A DNA stretch of 64,000 nt. Source: G963678445 sp963678445. GTDB taxonomy: Bacteria; Hydrogenedentota; Hydrogenedentia; Hydrogenedentales; G963678445. A model generated the notes under the pieces. That model had not been told where the DNA came from and made no database searches. It saw only the letters and a list, made by a program, of their open reading frames with translations. Positions within the stretch are counted from its first letter, which is position 1. Every line of letters starts with the position of its first letter. Shown piece after piece: positions 17,401 to 26,040 of this stretch. Position numbers and translations under genes: made by a program. Where the stretch lies: the NCBI GenBank assembly GCA_963678445.1, contig OY782877.1, positions 3,038,001-3,102,000 on the forward strand, given 5' to 3'.

Positions 17401-20400
17401 CGACAGAAACCGGAGTATATACGGTGGGCGCGCGTCATCCGATCGTGCCGACAGCGCCGGTGCAGGACACCTTTACCTTGGTGGGGATGTTGGCGACGCC
17501 TGCGTCTCAGCAGATATCCCTGGCGCAAGGGGGAAGTGAAAGTGTTGTCTACACGTTAAAGAATATCAGCTCGGTACCCCTGTCGGGCGTCACGGTTGTG
17601 GTGGAGGGTGCGCCTGCAAATATGACGGTCACCCCGACGGTGGCGTCGTCGATAGAGGTGGGCGTGAGTGCGCCGTTAACCCTGGAAGTGGCGGCTGCGG
17701 ACGCATCGACGTCGTCAGCAACGATAACGGTGCAGGTAAGCAGTCAGGAAGGTGCTTCGCAGACCCTGACGCTGCAGGCGAATGTCTTATTAGCCTCTGC
17801 GGGATTATCGCTTTCTCCCTCCAACCTCACGGTGGGTGTTATTCCCGGCGAACAGACGTTATTTACCCTGGAGGTAACCAATATCGCCGGGGTTACAAAG
17901 ACGGGATTTACACCAATATTACCCAAAATCGATTGGGTTTCGTTGGTGTCGCCCCTGGAGGAGATGGATCTGGCTCCAAATGAAACGGTGCCGATTGTGT
18001 TGCAGTTTTTACCGCCCAGCGATGAGCCGTTGACGCAAACACCGCTTTCAACGTTGCTGCAGTTGGCGTACGACGGGGTAACGGGCACGACGATTCCCTT
18101 TAACGTGAGCGTGCTGGATGTGGCGCAGGGGAGTCTGCGTATTTATGTGGAGGATGAGTTGACCTATCTGGACGAGGCCAAGCCCAGAGTAGCGGGGGCG
18201 CAAGTGACAGTCCGCGATGTGGAGACGGGCGAGGTGCTGGCGGAAACAGCAACTTCGGCAGCGGGTGAAGTAAGCATAAATAACTTGCCGGTAGGACTGG
18301 TGACCTTGGAGGTGCGTAGCACCCAACACGGGTTGTATAAAAACGTGGCTCAGGTGCAGTTGGGGCGCGTGAGCCCGAAAACGGTACGCCTGTACCGCGA
18401 TGTCGTGAAGCATGTGTGGGCGGTCAAGCCTGCTGGCGAGGGAGAAGAGGATACTTTTGTATTGCAACGCAACCTGGAAACGGGTGTTGGGATGCCGCTG
18501 TTGACGGTGACGCCCGGGGTGTTGCTTTTTGATGTTTATGAAGGCGGGAGTTGGTTTGTTTCTCTTGAGGTGGCTAACCAGGGAACGGCATCGGCTAGTC
18601 ATGCCACATTTGAATGGGGCACTGTACCTGGATTTACCATCACGCCTTTGGTGACAGAGCTTGGCGATGTGGAGGCTGGGCAAACAGTGACGGTTCCGGT
18701 GCTGATAGAGGAGGAAGCATCCGCGACGAAAGCCGCTTCGGATTGCACCGTGACGACGTCGTGTGGGGTGCGTTATGCAGTGAATTTAGGCGATACATTG
18801 GAATGGCGTCTCGAGCCGATAGCAGTTGCTTTCGAAGCGGCACTTTGTGAAGATACTACGCCTCAGTATGGCGATTTAACCTCCTTTGCCTTGACGCAAG
18901 GATTGTATGCTACTACGCCTGTTTTCAGCGTAGTAAGCGATTGCATTGAAAAAGTCGAAGCAGAGCCAAACAGAGATGAGGGTGAAAGCGAAGGCACCGT
19001 AGAGGGTGAGGGTGAGGGTGAGGGCGAAGGCGAAGGCGAAGGCGAAGGCGAAGGCGAAGGCGCTGTTGAGGGCGAGGTCGCAAAAGTCGTTTTTGAGCGC
19101 GTGGCGCCGTTGGATATGGCGGATGAATGGGTGATGGCGGTACGAAAGGAGGCGGTAGTGACACCATGGGCCGCGTTAGATCTAACGGAAGCGAAAAGCG
19201 AGTCGTGTGTTTCGGGGCGTATAACGGTAGAGGTGAATGAGGTGGTGGTAGGCGAATCATTTGAGGTACAGGCGTTGATCGATGTGCCGGGACATGTTTC
19301 GTTGAGTAATGTAACGGTGACGTTGCAGATTGTGGATGCCTCGGGAACAAGTGTGAGTGAATTGTTCGCTATAGAATCCCCAGTTCTGAGTGGAATAGCG
19401 GATATTTCCGGTGCGGGAACAATTGCAGGGGGTACGACTGCGGTGGTGCGTTGGTCGCTTGCCCCAACTGATCTGGCGAGTTATCTGGGCGTGATGACGT
19501 ATCAGATTGGAGGAGCCTTTTCTTATTCAAATGGCGAGACAGCGGTGGAGACTACGTTTTTACCACAGCCGGTGCTGGTAAGACCGACGACCCCGACGAA
19601 ACTGCATGTATTTTATCCCTATCGGATTTATGGGAACGATCCCAAGTCGGAAGCACAGGAGGAAGCGGAACCATTTTATGTCGGAATGCAGTTTTTGAAT
19701 AAGACCTCGGAGGATATTGCCGGGCTGGAGGTTGCACTAGCGGAGCCTGAGTTAACGTTGGTGGATTCGGGTGAATTAGCAACATTGCAATTATTGGATG
19801 TGCTGGTTTTTGGTGAGCCTGCTATGCGTCGTTTTTCAGCAGAGCTGGACGATGTGCCTGCTCTGACGGAGGCGGAGGCCTACTGGCAGCTTTCGACACC
19901 GGTATCGGGAGCGGTAAAGCGCCTTTCCATGGTGCTTACAGCGCGTAGTCCGGAAGGCTATCGTGAGGTGTTGATGCCCTCAGAGGTGGAAACGCACAAC
20001 TTGGTGCGTCTGGTGTGGATCGATGATGAGGATGATGATGGGCGACTGGATTTTTTGGTGAATGATACGCAGCCTGATGCGAATGATTTCCCAGATGCAG
20101 TGTATACAAGTGATGGCCGTGAAGTGTCGGTAAAAGTCGGTTTAGGGGCGCAGTTAACGGAACAGGAGGCGAAGTTTGGTTACGATCGCACGTATACATT
20201 GTCGGCAACAATGCAGTCGGGCTGGACTTATCTCTCGGTGGAAAATCCTACGCCAGAAGACTACGAAATTTTCTCAGTGCAACGTGGGGATGGAAGCTCG
20301 ATGCCGATGGAGAATGTCTGGTTGACGCGGCGTATGGTGCGCAACACAGCAGATGAGCCGGAGGAGAAGGCGTTGCTGCATTTGCTGGATACGGATAATG

Positions 20401-23400
20401 GCGGTACGTATACCATCGTATTCCGTTCAAAAGAAGGACTGCCTCCCAATACGCCACCAGTAGCGGATGCCGGGACCGATCAGGAGGTCTTGAGTGGGGT
20501 GGCGGTGACGTTGGATGGTAGTGCCAGTTCCGATACAGAAGGCGCTACGTTGACGTATCAGTGGTCGTTTGTTGCGCGTCCAGAAGGCAGCGTGGCAGCG
20601 CTAGACGATGCCACGGCAGTACAGCCCGTATTCACGCCGGATCTGCGGGGGGTATATGAACTACAACTGATTGTGAATGACGGTGAGGATGCGAGTGAAG
20701 CTGCAACCGTAATGGTGACGGTGTTGAATCGTGCACCAGTAGCCGATGCGGGACCGAACCAAAGTCAACGTGTAGGAACACGCGTAACCTTGGATGGTCG
20801 GGGAAGCTTTGATCCGGAATCGGACTTGCTGACTTACGCATGGAGTTTTGTCTCACGTCCGGAAGGTAGCAGCGCCGTCCTGGAAGATGCGATATCGGTC
20901 AGTCCCTCATTCACTATCGATGCCGCAGGGGATTATGTAGTCCAACTGGTGGTCAACGACGGTACCGTGGATGGTGCGCCTGCAACTATGACGGTCAGTA
21001 CGAGCAATACGGCGCCGGTGGCGAATGCAGGCGTGGGGCAAACGCGTCCTGTGGGTGAAACGGTGGTCTTAGATGGGCGGGGTAGTTATGATCCCGATGA
21101 AGATTTGTTGACCTACACCTGGAGCTTTGTCTCGCGGCCTTCTGGCAGTGCGGCAACGCTGTCTGGGGGGAACACGGTGAACCCCTCATTTGTGATCGAT
21201 GCCGCGGGAAATTATGTCATCCAACTGGTTGTAAACGATGGCACCGTGGACAGCTCGCCCGCTACTGTGACGGTGAGTACAGAAAATACGCCACCGCTCG
21301 CAAATGCCGGCAGCAACACAACGGCGAAGGTGGGAAGTGAGGTTACGCTGGACGGTTCGGGTAGTTCGGATGTGGATAAAGACGAATTAACCTTCCGCTG
21401 GAGTTTGGTGTCACGTCCCTCTGGCAGCGTGTCTGAGTTGGTGGGGGCGACATCGGTGCAACCGCGCTTCACGGTGGATCAACCGGGAAGCTATGTGTTT
21501 CGTCTGGTGGTGAATGATGGTCTGGTGGACAGTGCGCCTTCAACAGTCACGGTGAGTACAAGCAATAGTGCACCGGTGGCGAATGCCGGGCGTAATCAGA
21601 CAGCGCGTGTAGAGCAGGCGGTGACGTTGGATGGTTCGGGCAGTACGGATGTTGACAAAGATGAATTGACGTTCCAGTGGAGTTTTACAACACGACCGAC
21701 GAACAGCACGGCAGTCTTGAGTGATGCAACAGCAGTGCAACCCCGATTCACCGTGGATGTGCCGGGTGAGTATGTGCTTCGACTTATCGTGAATGACGGC
21801 ACGGTGAACAGCGAGCCGGATACGGTAACCATCAGTACGGAAAATACGCCGCCTGTGGCGGAGGCTGGTGCGAATCAGACGAAACGGGTAGGTGAAACGG
21901 TACGACTGGACGCATCGGGTAGTACTGACGTGGACAAGCACGAGTTGACCTTTGCCTGGAATTTTACGACGCGTCCGGAGGACAGCACCGCGACATTGGA
22001 TGATGTAACCGCTGTGACACCGCGTTTTGTAGTAGATAAACCCGGCACCTATGTAGTTCAGCTTATCGTGAACGACGGAGTGGCAGATAGTGAGCCGGAC
22101 ACGGTAACCATCAGCACAATAAATAGTGCACCCGTCGCAGACGCGGGTGTGGATCAAACCAAACGCTTGGGCGACGTGGTGACGTTGGATGCCAGCGGAA
22201 GTAGCGATGTGGACGAGAATGAATTGTCCTTTTCGTGGAACTTTACCACGCGTCCTGCGGGTAGTACGGCAGTATTGTCCAATCCGGACTCCTTGAATCC
22301 AACATTCATAATCGACGTGGCCGGTCAATACGTTGTCCAGCTTGTGGTAAACGACGGCGTAACCGATAGCGTCCCGGATACCATGACAGTGAGTACGGAA
22401 AACACCGTGCCGCAAGCCGATCCGGGAGACGATACTTCGGCGCATGTCGGCGAACGGGTGACTTTGGACGCCAGTGCGAGCACAGATGTGGATAAGGACG
22501 AGTTGCAGTTCCAATGGTCATTCATCACGCGTCCTGCAGAAAGCACGGCGGTGCTGAACAATGCCGACACCATTTCTCCCTGGTTTGAAATGGATCAACC
22601 GGGCACCTATGTGGTGCAGCTGGTCGTGAGTGATGGCAAGGTAGACAGCACGCCCGTCACGGTGCGTGTGAGCACGGAAAACAGTGCGCCGGTGGCAAAT
22701 GCCGGTGCTGACCGTTCGGGCCAGATAGGCGATGAGCTTGTCTTGGATGGTAGTGGTAGTTACGACGTAGACGGAAACGCCCTGACCTATTCCTGGAGTT
22801 TTACTTCGCGTCCTGCAGGCAGCACAGCGGCATTAGCCGATGCTGCTACGGCGTCGCCACGCTTTACGCTGGACGTGGCCGGCGACTATACGGTGCAGTT
22901 GATCGTGAGTGATGGTGAGTTGACAAGTGTGCCAGACACCATGCGTGTTACGACCAGCAACAGCATGCCGGTCGCCAATGCCGGCCCGGATCAGACGCGT
23001 CTGGTAGGCCAGGAGGTTACGCTGGATGCCTCAGGAAGCTACGATTTGGATGACAACACGTTAACCTATTCCTGGAGCTTTTCGTCGCGGCCCACAAGTA
23101 GCGCGGCGCAGCTCGATGATTCCACAGCAATTTCACCGACGTTCCGTATTGATATAGCGGGAAGCTATGTGCTCCAACTGACGGTATCAGATGGTGAGGC
23201 GACGAGTGCGCCGGATACCGTGGTAGTTACAACCAGTAACAGCCGACCGGTAGCAGATGCGGGCAATGACCAGAATGTTGCCGTGAGCACGCGCGTCCAA
23301 TTGGACGGTTCGGCGAGTTCCGATCCGGATGGCTCTGCACTGCTCTACCAATGGAACATTACCACCGCACCCGCAGGCAGCACGGCGACATTAAGTACTG

Positions 23401-24767
23401 CTGAACAAGCCCGTGCCGCCTTTGTGGCCGATGTGGCTGGGCAGTATCTGGTGCAGTTGATTGTGGGCGATGGCGAATTTAACAGCTATCCTGACACGGT
23501 TTCCATCATTGCCGCCGAAGAAGGGGGCAATTGTACTTCGCCACCTGTAGCACCCAGTAACGTTATGGCCAGCGATGGTTCCTATACCGACCGGATCGCC
23601 GTATCCTGGACAGCCGTCGCCGGTGCAACGGGATATCGGGTATGGCGCAGTACGACGGATGACGTAAGTACTGCAGAACCCGTAAGCGCATGGTTGACAA
23701 CCACGCTATACAATGATACCAGTGCGATGGCGGCGACCGTAATTCAGCCAGAGGGCTGTGGTTGCACAGAACCCCAGGTTCTGCTGAATTACTACTACTA
23801 TTGGGTGCAGGCCCGTAGCGACGAAGATTGTCTCAGTGCCTACAGTAGCCCCTCGGATCGAGGACACCGCGCAGCCGCATTGGAAAAAATGGCGCAAATC
23901 TACAAGACCGTTGCTGTGCCGGTATTGCCGGGCAACGTAATTGATGTGGCGACACGCGCGATTCTGCCCGATGCCGCCCTGTTCATTCGTCTCCGCAGTG
24001 ATTTTGATACGATAGCAGAAGTGTGGGGCGAGGTGACCGCACCTGGTTTGCGAAGTGAAGAGGTCGTGTGGATTCCCGTGGATGGCGAAAGCGTGAAAGA
24101 TGGCTGGGTGGCCTACTATCCCAGCCAGCCGTGGCAAGCCAACGAACAAATTACGATGACAGTAGGCGGTGCGACGGATACAGGCACGCCGCTGGGACCA
24201 ATCACCTATCATTTCATTGTGCACGAAGACCTTCAACAGGATACCGGCTGGAAAGTCTGGCAGCCTACCTACGACATGCTCGACACATCCACGATGGATC
24301 TGACTCGGGAAGGCAACAAACTGGTCTCTGTAAATGTCATGTCCGATGACGCCTGGTCACTACTGGAAGATGCCTACGGGCCTATTTACACCATTTCACC
24401 CTTCGAAGCCTTCCTTACGCCACAACGCGTCTGGCTGCCCCTGCCCGACGAAGTACGCGCCAACGAGGTGATGTTGTATTACTTCTACGACGATGGCGAG
24501 AAAAAGGATTGGTATCCGGCGGAGTATGTGACAGGGCTGACCGACCCCAATAGCTATCTGGAGGTCAAATTAGACGGCGTCTTGCATCTGGGCGTGCTCC
24601 TGCACCACGGCGGCATGCTTCAATTAGGACCGCCAGTACAAGAAGTCGAGAGTGCGTCCTCATTTGCCCTATCTTGGCGTCATTGGGGCGATCTTGTGAT
24701 AGCCTTTGCCGCCTTGGCGGCGATGGTCAGTCTGGGGCGTTGGTATCGTCGGCGTCGTGCGGAATAA
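14475..24767 (+). CDS. Giant exported multidomain protein: Ig-like repeats, CARDB-like part, 11 PKD repeats, FnIII, C-terminal anchor
   Basis: 3430 residues from ATG 14475, chosen for the signal peptide MRGFGRNGCFCLWAVLGLCG and GAGGG upstream. Five related beta-sandwich repeats (motifs PGETLDITVTF, LEETLPAGWTF, FTYRV) fill residues about 30-780 and are separated by Glu-Gly spacers. A CARDB-like domain (DLVVENISLPESGW) lies at about 785-900, a carboxypeptidase-regulatory-like domain near 1220-1315, and an EG tract at 1510-1529. Eleven PKD domains (PVADAG, VTLDGSGS) cover 1994-3016, and a fibronectin-III-like domain 3020-3135. The protein ends in a hydrophobic helix plus RRRR. It is likely an extracellular stalk or adhesin displayed at the surface; no catalytic domain was recognised. 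The C-terminal anchor resembles CTERM sorting signals. Confidence 0.85.
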   Translation: MRGFGRNGCFCLWAVLGLCGVVAIPGVAQTTMTMERLIVGDGYYRPGETLDITVTFLVEGSDRVLQLGLEETLPAGWTFNTLVGGRLPQIPPASGASGQLNFAWIMVPNNFPVSFTYRVNTPASSTGTKSIIGRGLYGFGTDIYPTQDVISTIPSLGGGEGEGEGAAEGEGEGAVEGEGEGAAEGEGEGAIEETVVSYTRVATGDGSYEPGGTVDLTVTISKTGEKALTQLGISEELPAGWSFNQLVSGALPPIKPNSGSTGSIAFAWISIPALPITFTYRLNVPADATGTQGVSGEGIYSVGAEQLYTALVLTSLEEGAAAEGEGEGAVEGEGEGGAEGEGEGAAPVEGMTLTRSAGVAGFYSPGGLVDVTVTLAYSGSETVTLLGMEEMAPEGWTYKGIVSGASPAVTPSVGDTGTLGFAWITVPSLPVTFTYRLQVPGITTGLQTISGQILYSLGGDMLKTPMLNTDLQEGASSSEGEAEGATEGEGEGAAPVEGLVLQRVVPSESYSPGGTLVLEVTLRYGDDAAVLALALEETLPTTWSFHSMVSGSMPQFTPVEGDTGTLTFAWSSVPAFPATFRYRVAVPAETTGMQQLTGQATYRQSGPELVSNTATTDIPEGTAATEGETEGAVLEGESEGALEGEGELGAVDGPLVYLRQNSDVEGVVYPHYRFAPGESVYIRVTIRYVGDEGLTALALTETLPEGWVYKGVVDGITPELKPGSGSTGELLFAYFNVRPRTFFVYEAQAPADATGEQLFSGVAQYRENSAEQTTDPIVSTFLPFSDPDLVVENISLPESGWIGQKLPLSWKTRNQGGNVTSTGWRDCVYLSADNKLGDDTLLGCISHETMLDIAASVSSAPTDWVVPAVTPGQYYVVVQTDVDGALEEDEEENNVSVAGPFDIFSVTYEATVQAEVEVAEMGTAVVLTGQTMAVGGETPQPNAEVFVDVVSDAFMWEFSTQSDASGDFTITFEPLPTETGVYTVGARHPIVPTAPVQDTFTLVGMLATPASQQISLAQGGSESVVYTLKNISSVPLSGVTVVVEGAPANMTVTPTVASSIEVGVSAPLTLEVAAADASTSSATITVQVSSQEGASQTLTLQANVLLASAGLSLSPSNLTVGVIPGEQTLFTLEVTNIAGVTKTGFTPILPKIDWVSLVSPLEEMDLAPNETVPIVLQFLPPSDEPLTQTPLSTLLQLAYDGVTGTTIPFNVSVLDVAQGSLRIYVEDELTYLDEAKPRVAGAQVTVRDVETGEVLAETATSAAGEVSINNLPVGLVTLEVRSTQHGLYKNVAQVQLGRVSPKTVRLYRDVVKHVWAVKPAGEGEEDTFVLQRNLETGVGMPLLTVTPGVLLFDVYEGGSWFVSLEVANQGTASASHATFEWGTVPGFTITPLVTELGDVEAGQTVTVPVLIEEEASATKAASDCTVTTSCGVRYAVNLGDTLEWRLEPIAVAFEAALCEDTTPQYGDLTSFALTQGLYATTPVFSVVSDCIEKVEAEPNRDEGESEGTVEGEGEGEGEGEGEGEGEGEGAVEGEVAKVVFERVAPLDMADEWVMAVRKEAVVTPWAALDLTEAKSESCVSGRITVEVNEVVVGESFEVQALIDVPGHVSLSNVTVTLQIVDASGTSVSELFAIESPVLSGIADISGAGTIAGGTTAVVRWSLAPTDLASYLGVMTYQIGGAFSYSNGETAVETTFLPQPVLVRPTTPTKLHVFYPYRIYGNDPKSEAQEEAEPFYVGMQFLNKTSEDIAGLEVALAEPELTLVDSGELATLQLLDVLVFGEPAMRRFSAELDDVPALTEAEAYWQLSTPVSGAVKRLSMVLTARSPEGYREVLMPSEVETHNLVRLVWIDDEDDDGRLDFLVNDTQPDANDFPDAVYTSDGREVSVKVGLGAQLTEQEAKFGYDRTYTLSATMQSGWTYLSVENPTPEDYEIFSVQRGDGSSMPMENVWLTRRMVRNTADEPEEKALLHLLDTDNGGTYTIVFRSKEGLPPNTPPVADAGTDQEVLSGVAVTLDGSASSDTEGATLTYQWSFVARPEGSVAALDDATAVQPVFTPDLRGVYELQLIVNDGEDASEAATVMVTVLNRAPVADAGPNQSQRVGTRVTLDGRGSFDPESDLLTYAWSFVSRPEGSSAVLEDAISVSPSFTIDAAGDYVVQLVVNDGTVDGAPATMTVSTSNTAPVANAGVGQTRPVGETVVLDGRGSYDPDEDLLTYTWSFVSRPSGSAATLSGGNTVNPSFVIDAAGNYVIQLVVNDGTVDSSPATVTVSTENTPPLANAGSNTTAKVGSEVTLDGSGSSDVDKDELTFRWSLVSRPSGSVSELVGATSVQPRFTVDQPGSYVFRLVVNDGLVDSAPSTVTVSTSNSAPVANAGRNQTARVEQAVTLDGSGSTDVDKDELTFQWSFTTRPTNSTAVLSDATAVQPRFTVDVPGEYVLRLIVNDGTVNSEPDTVTISTENTPPVAEAGANQTKRVGETVRLDASGSTDVDKHELTFAWNFTTRPEDSTATLDDVTAVTPRFVVDKPGTYVVQLIVNDGVADSEPDTVTISTINSAPVADAGVDQTKRLGDVVTLDASGSSDVDENELSFSWNFTTRPAGSTAVLSNPDSLNPTFIIDVAGQYVVQLVVNDGVTDSVPDTMTVSTENTVPQADPGDDTSAHVGERVTLDASASTDVDKDELQFQWSFITRPAESTAVLNNADTISPWFEMDQPGTYVVQLVVSDGKVDSTPVTVRVSTENSAPVANAGADRSGQIGDELVLDGSGSYDVDGNALTYSWSFTSRPAGSTAALADAATASPRFTLDVAGDYTVQLIVSDGELTSVPDTMRVTTSNSMPVANAGPDQTRLVGQEVTLDASGSYDLDDNTLTYSWSFSSRPTSSAAQLDDSTAISPTFRIDIAGSYVLQLTVSDGEATSAPDTVVVTTSNSRPVADAGNDQNVAVSTRVQLDGSASSDPDGSALLYQWNITTAPAGSTATLSTAEQARAAFVADVAGQYLVQLIVGDGEFNSYPDTVSIIAAEEGGNCTSPPVAPSNVMASDGSYTDRIAVSWTAVAGATGYRVWRSTTDDVSTAEPVSAWLTTTLYNDTSAMAATVIQPEGCGCTEPQVLLNYYYYWVQARSDEDCLSAYSSPSDRGHRAAALEKMAQIYKTVAVPVLPGNVIDVATRAILPDAALFIRLRSDFDTIAEVWGEVTAPGLRSEEVVWIPVDGESVKDGWVAYYPSQPWQANEQITMTVGGATDTGTPLGPITYHFIVHEDLQQDTGWKVWQPTYDMLDTSTMDLTREGNKLVSVNVMSDDAWSLLEDAYGPIYTISPFEAFLTPQRVWLPLPDEVRANEVMLYYFYDDGEKKDWYPAEYVTGLTDPNSYLEVKLDGVLHLGVLLHHGGMLQLGPPVQEVESASSFALSWRHWGDLVIAFAALAAMVSLGRWYRRRRAE
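19002..19061 (+). repeat. Hexanucleotide tandem repeat coding (Glu-Gly)10
   Basis: Ten in-frame hexamers: three GAGGGT, one GAGGGC, then six identical GAAGGC. They encode a Glu-Gly linker between two domains of the giant protein. The identical block suggests recent slippage; changes of one unit keep the frame. Confidence 0.9.
20454..23522 (+). repeat. Array of 11 PKD-coding repeats with an exact 279-bp period
   Basis: The Pro-Val motif at the start of repeats 1, 2, 3, 6 and 11 falls at 20454, 20733, 21012, 21849 and 23244, all exact multiples of 279 bp apart, so every unit is 93 codons on average with no net indel. Units differ in sequence, so the array is old or codon-diversified, but length is strictly kept. 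Confidence 0.88.
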
Positions 24768-24788
24768 CGGAAGGGTTTCGTAGTAAAA

Positions 24789-25643
24789 ATGCAAGAACCC
24801 GTTTCGATTTCCGTAGTAGGACACGGTGGTCTCCGTCTAAACGTATGGGACTATGGTGGCGAAGGGCCGACGCTCCTCTTCTGCCATTGTACAGGCGGCG
24901 TTGCACGGCTCTGGGACGCCGTGCTTACCCACATGCGCATGCAGTGCCGCATACTGGCACTAGATATGCGCGGTCATGGCGATTCAGATAACCCGGCAAC
25001 CCGGGAAGATTGTGCCTGGGAACATGCAGGTAAAGATGTCCTGGCCGTGTTGGACGCCCTTTCCCCTCGCGAACCGATCTATGCCGTAGGCCATTCCGCA
25101 GGGGGCGCGCAGCTGGCCTATGCAGCACTCTATGCGCCCGGTACATTTCATGGCATGGCCCTGCTGGACCCCATCATTGCCCCCAAGCAAGAACTGATTC
25201 ACGGCAAACGTTTGGCGGCAGGCGCGCGACGTCGGAAAACGCACTTTGCAGACCGTCCGACCGCAAAGGTTCGTTTTTTGCACCGCGAACCGATGTCCAC
25301 CTGGTGCGAAGAAGCATTGGATGCCTATGTGCAATACGGCCTATGCGAATCCTCTGAGGGCGATGTAACCCTATCCTGTCCAAGCCCTGTCGAAGCCTGG
25401 AATTACGAAATAGGCGGGGGATGCGATGCCTTTAGGCAACTCCATACAATCACCTGTCCCGTCCTACTGGTAACTGGACGCGACAGTGGTTTTGCCAGTT
25501 TAGCCTCAATGCAAGTAACACAACTTCCGCAAGCCCGCCTTGAGATAATGGAAGGTGTCGGCCACTTCATTCCCCAAGAACGCCCTGTTGAGACAGCCGT
25601 TCTCCTTGACGCCTGGCTTTCCTGCCCCGGGTTTACAGAGTAA
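24789..25643 (+). CDS. Alpha/beta-fold hydrolase
   Basis: A 284-residue alpha/beta hydrolase without a signal peptide, so cytoplasmic. The oxyanion region HCTGGVARLW is followed by LALDMRGHGDSD, the nucleophile elbow GHSAGG with Ser103, a TGRDSGF acid region and VGHFIPQERP with the catalytic His. This is the usual order for esterases, lactonases and haloperoxidase-like members; the substrate is unknown. It starts 21 nt after the giant gene and may be co-transcribed with it, though no functional link is obvious. Confidence 0.85.
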   Translation: MQEPVSISVVGHGGLRLNVWDYGGEGPTLLFCHCTGGVARLWDAVLTHMRMQCRILALDMRGHGDSDNPATREDCAWEHAGKDVLAVLDALSPREPIYAVGHSAGGAQLAYAALYAPGTFHGMALLDPIIAPKQELIHGKRLAAGARRRKTHFADRPTAKVRFLHREPMSTWCEEALDAYVQYGLCESSEGDVTLSCPSPVEAWNYEIGGGCDAFRQLHTITCPVLLVTGRDSGFASLASMQVTQLPQARLEIMEGVGHFIPQERPVETAVLLDAWLSCPGFTE

Positions 25644-25783
25644 AGCGATACTTTTTGCCCTCCGAAAGCGCTACAAGAAATATTTATAATGTATGCCTTT
25701 TTTGAGGCTGTATTGTTAAGTGTTTTTTTGCTGTCAGGAAAGCCGTTTCATGATATTCTGAGAAGGAGAATTATTGGCTGATT

Positions 25784-25909
25784 CAATACCAAAGCGGTCC
25801 AGCGACCGCAAGGTGACCAGGGCCACACCCAGGAGATATGCTCCTCGCCGTGCGTGCTCACAGCAAGATTTTGTTTTTTAGGACAGTTCTGGAGTGTCAG
25901 TCGCTAATG
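25784..25909 (-). repeat. Dispersed intergenic repeat, copy D
   Basis: A full copy in reverse orientation. The hairpin GCGGTC-cagc-GACCGC is at 25794-25809, with the second stem GGTGACCAGGGCCAC next to it, then the CAGCAAGATTTTGTTTT block, GGACAGTTC and the left end GTCAGTCGCTAATG. It pairs best with copy B. Confidence 0.8.
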
Positions 25910-25961
25910 TGTTTTTTGAAATACCCCAAGGGGGAAAGGAGAGGCGTTTTTAAGAATAATT

Positions 25962-25977
25962 TCTAGGAACACCTAGA
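25962..25977. promoter_or_regulatory. Inverted repeat, possible operator
   Basis: TCTAGG-aaca-CCTAGA lies about 60-80 bp before the kinase remnant and is followed by TTAGGGGG. It could be a regulator binding site; no regulator is known. Confidence 0.35.
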
Positions 25978-26040
25978 TTAGGGGGACTACTATGGGGAAA
26001 TCGGTGTCGGAACACTTGCGAAAGTTTTTAGCACCGGAGT

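Larger units (their letters stand above)
25644..26040. other. Intergenic region upstream of the broken kinase
   Basis: 397 bp holding repeat copy D and an inverted repeat near 25962. A weak promoter-like pair (TTGCTG, 17 nt, TGATAT) precedes copy D. A short open frame from ATG 25992 runs only 24 codons and may be the residue of the lost kinase N-terminus. Confidence 0.5.

Noticed and set aside
21540..22514. A 324-codon leftward open frame inside the PKD array
   Set aside because: It lies antisense to the PKD repeats, and its own periodic motif follows the 279-bp period. It has no ribosome site or plausible protein composition.
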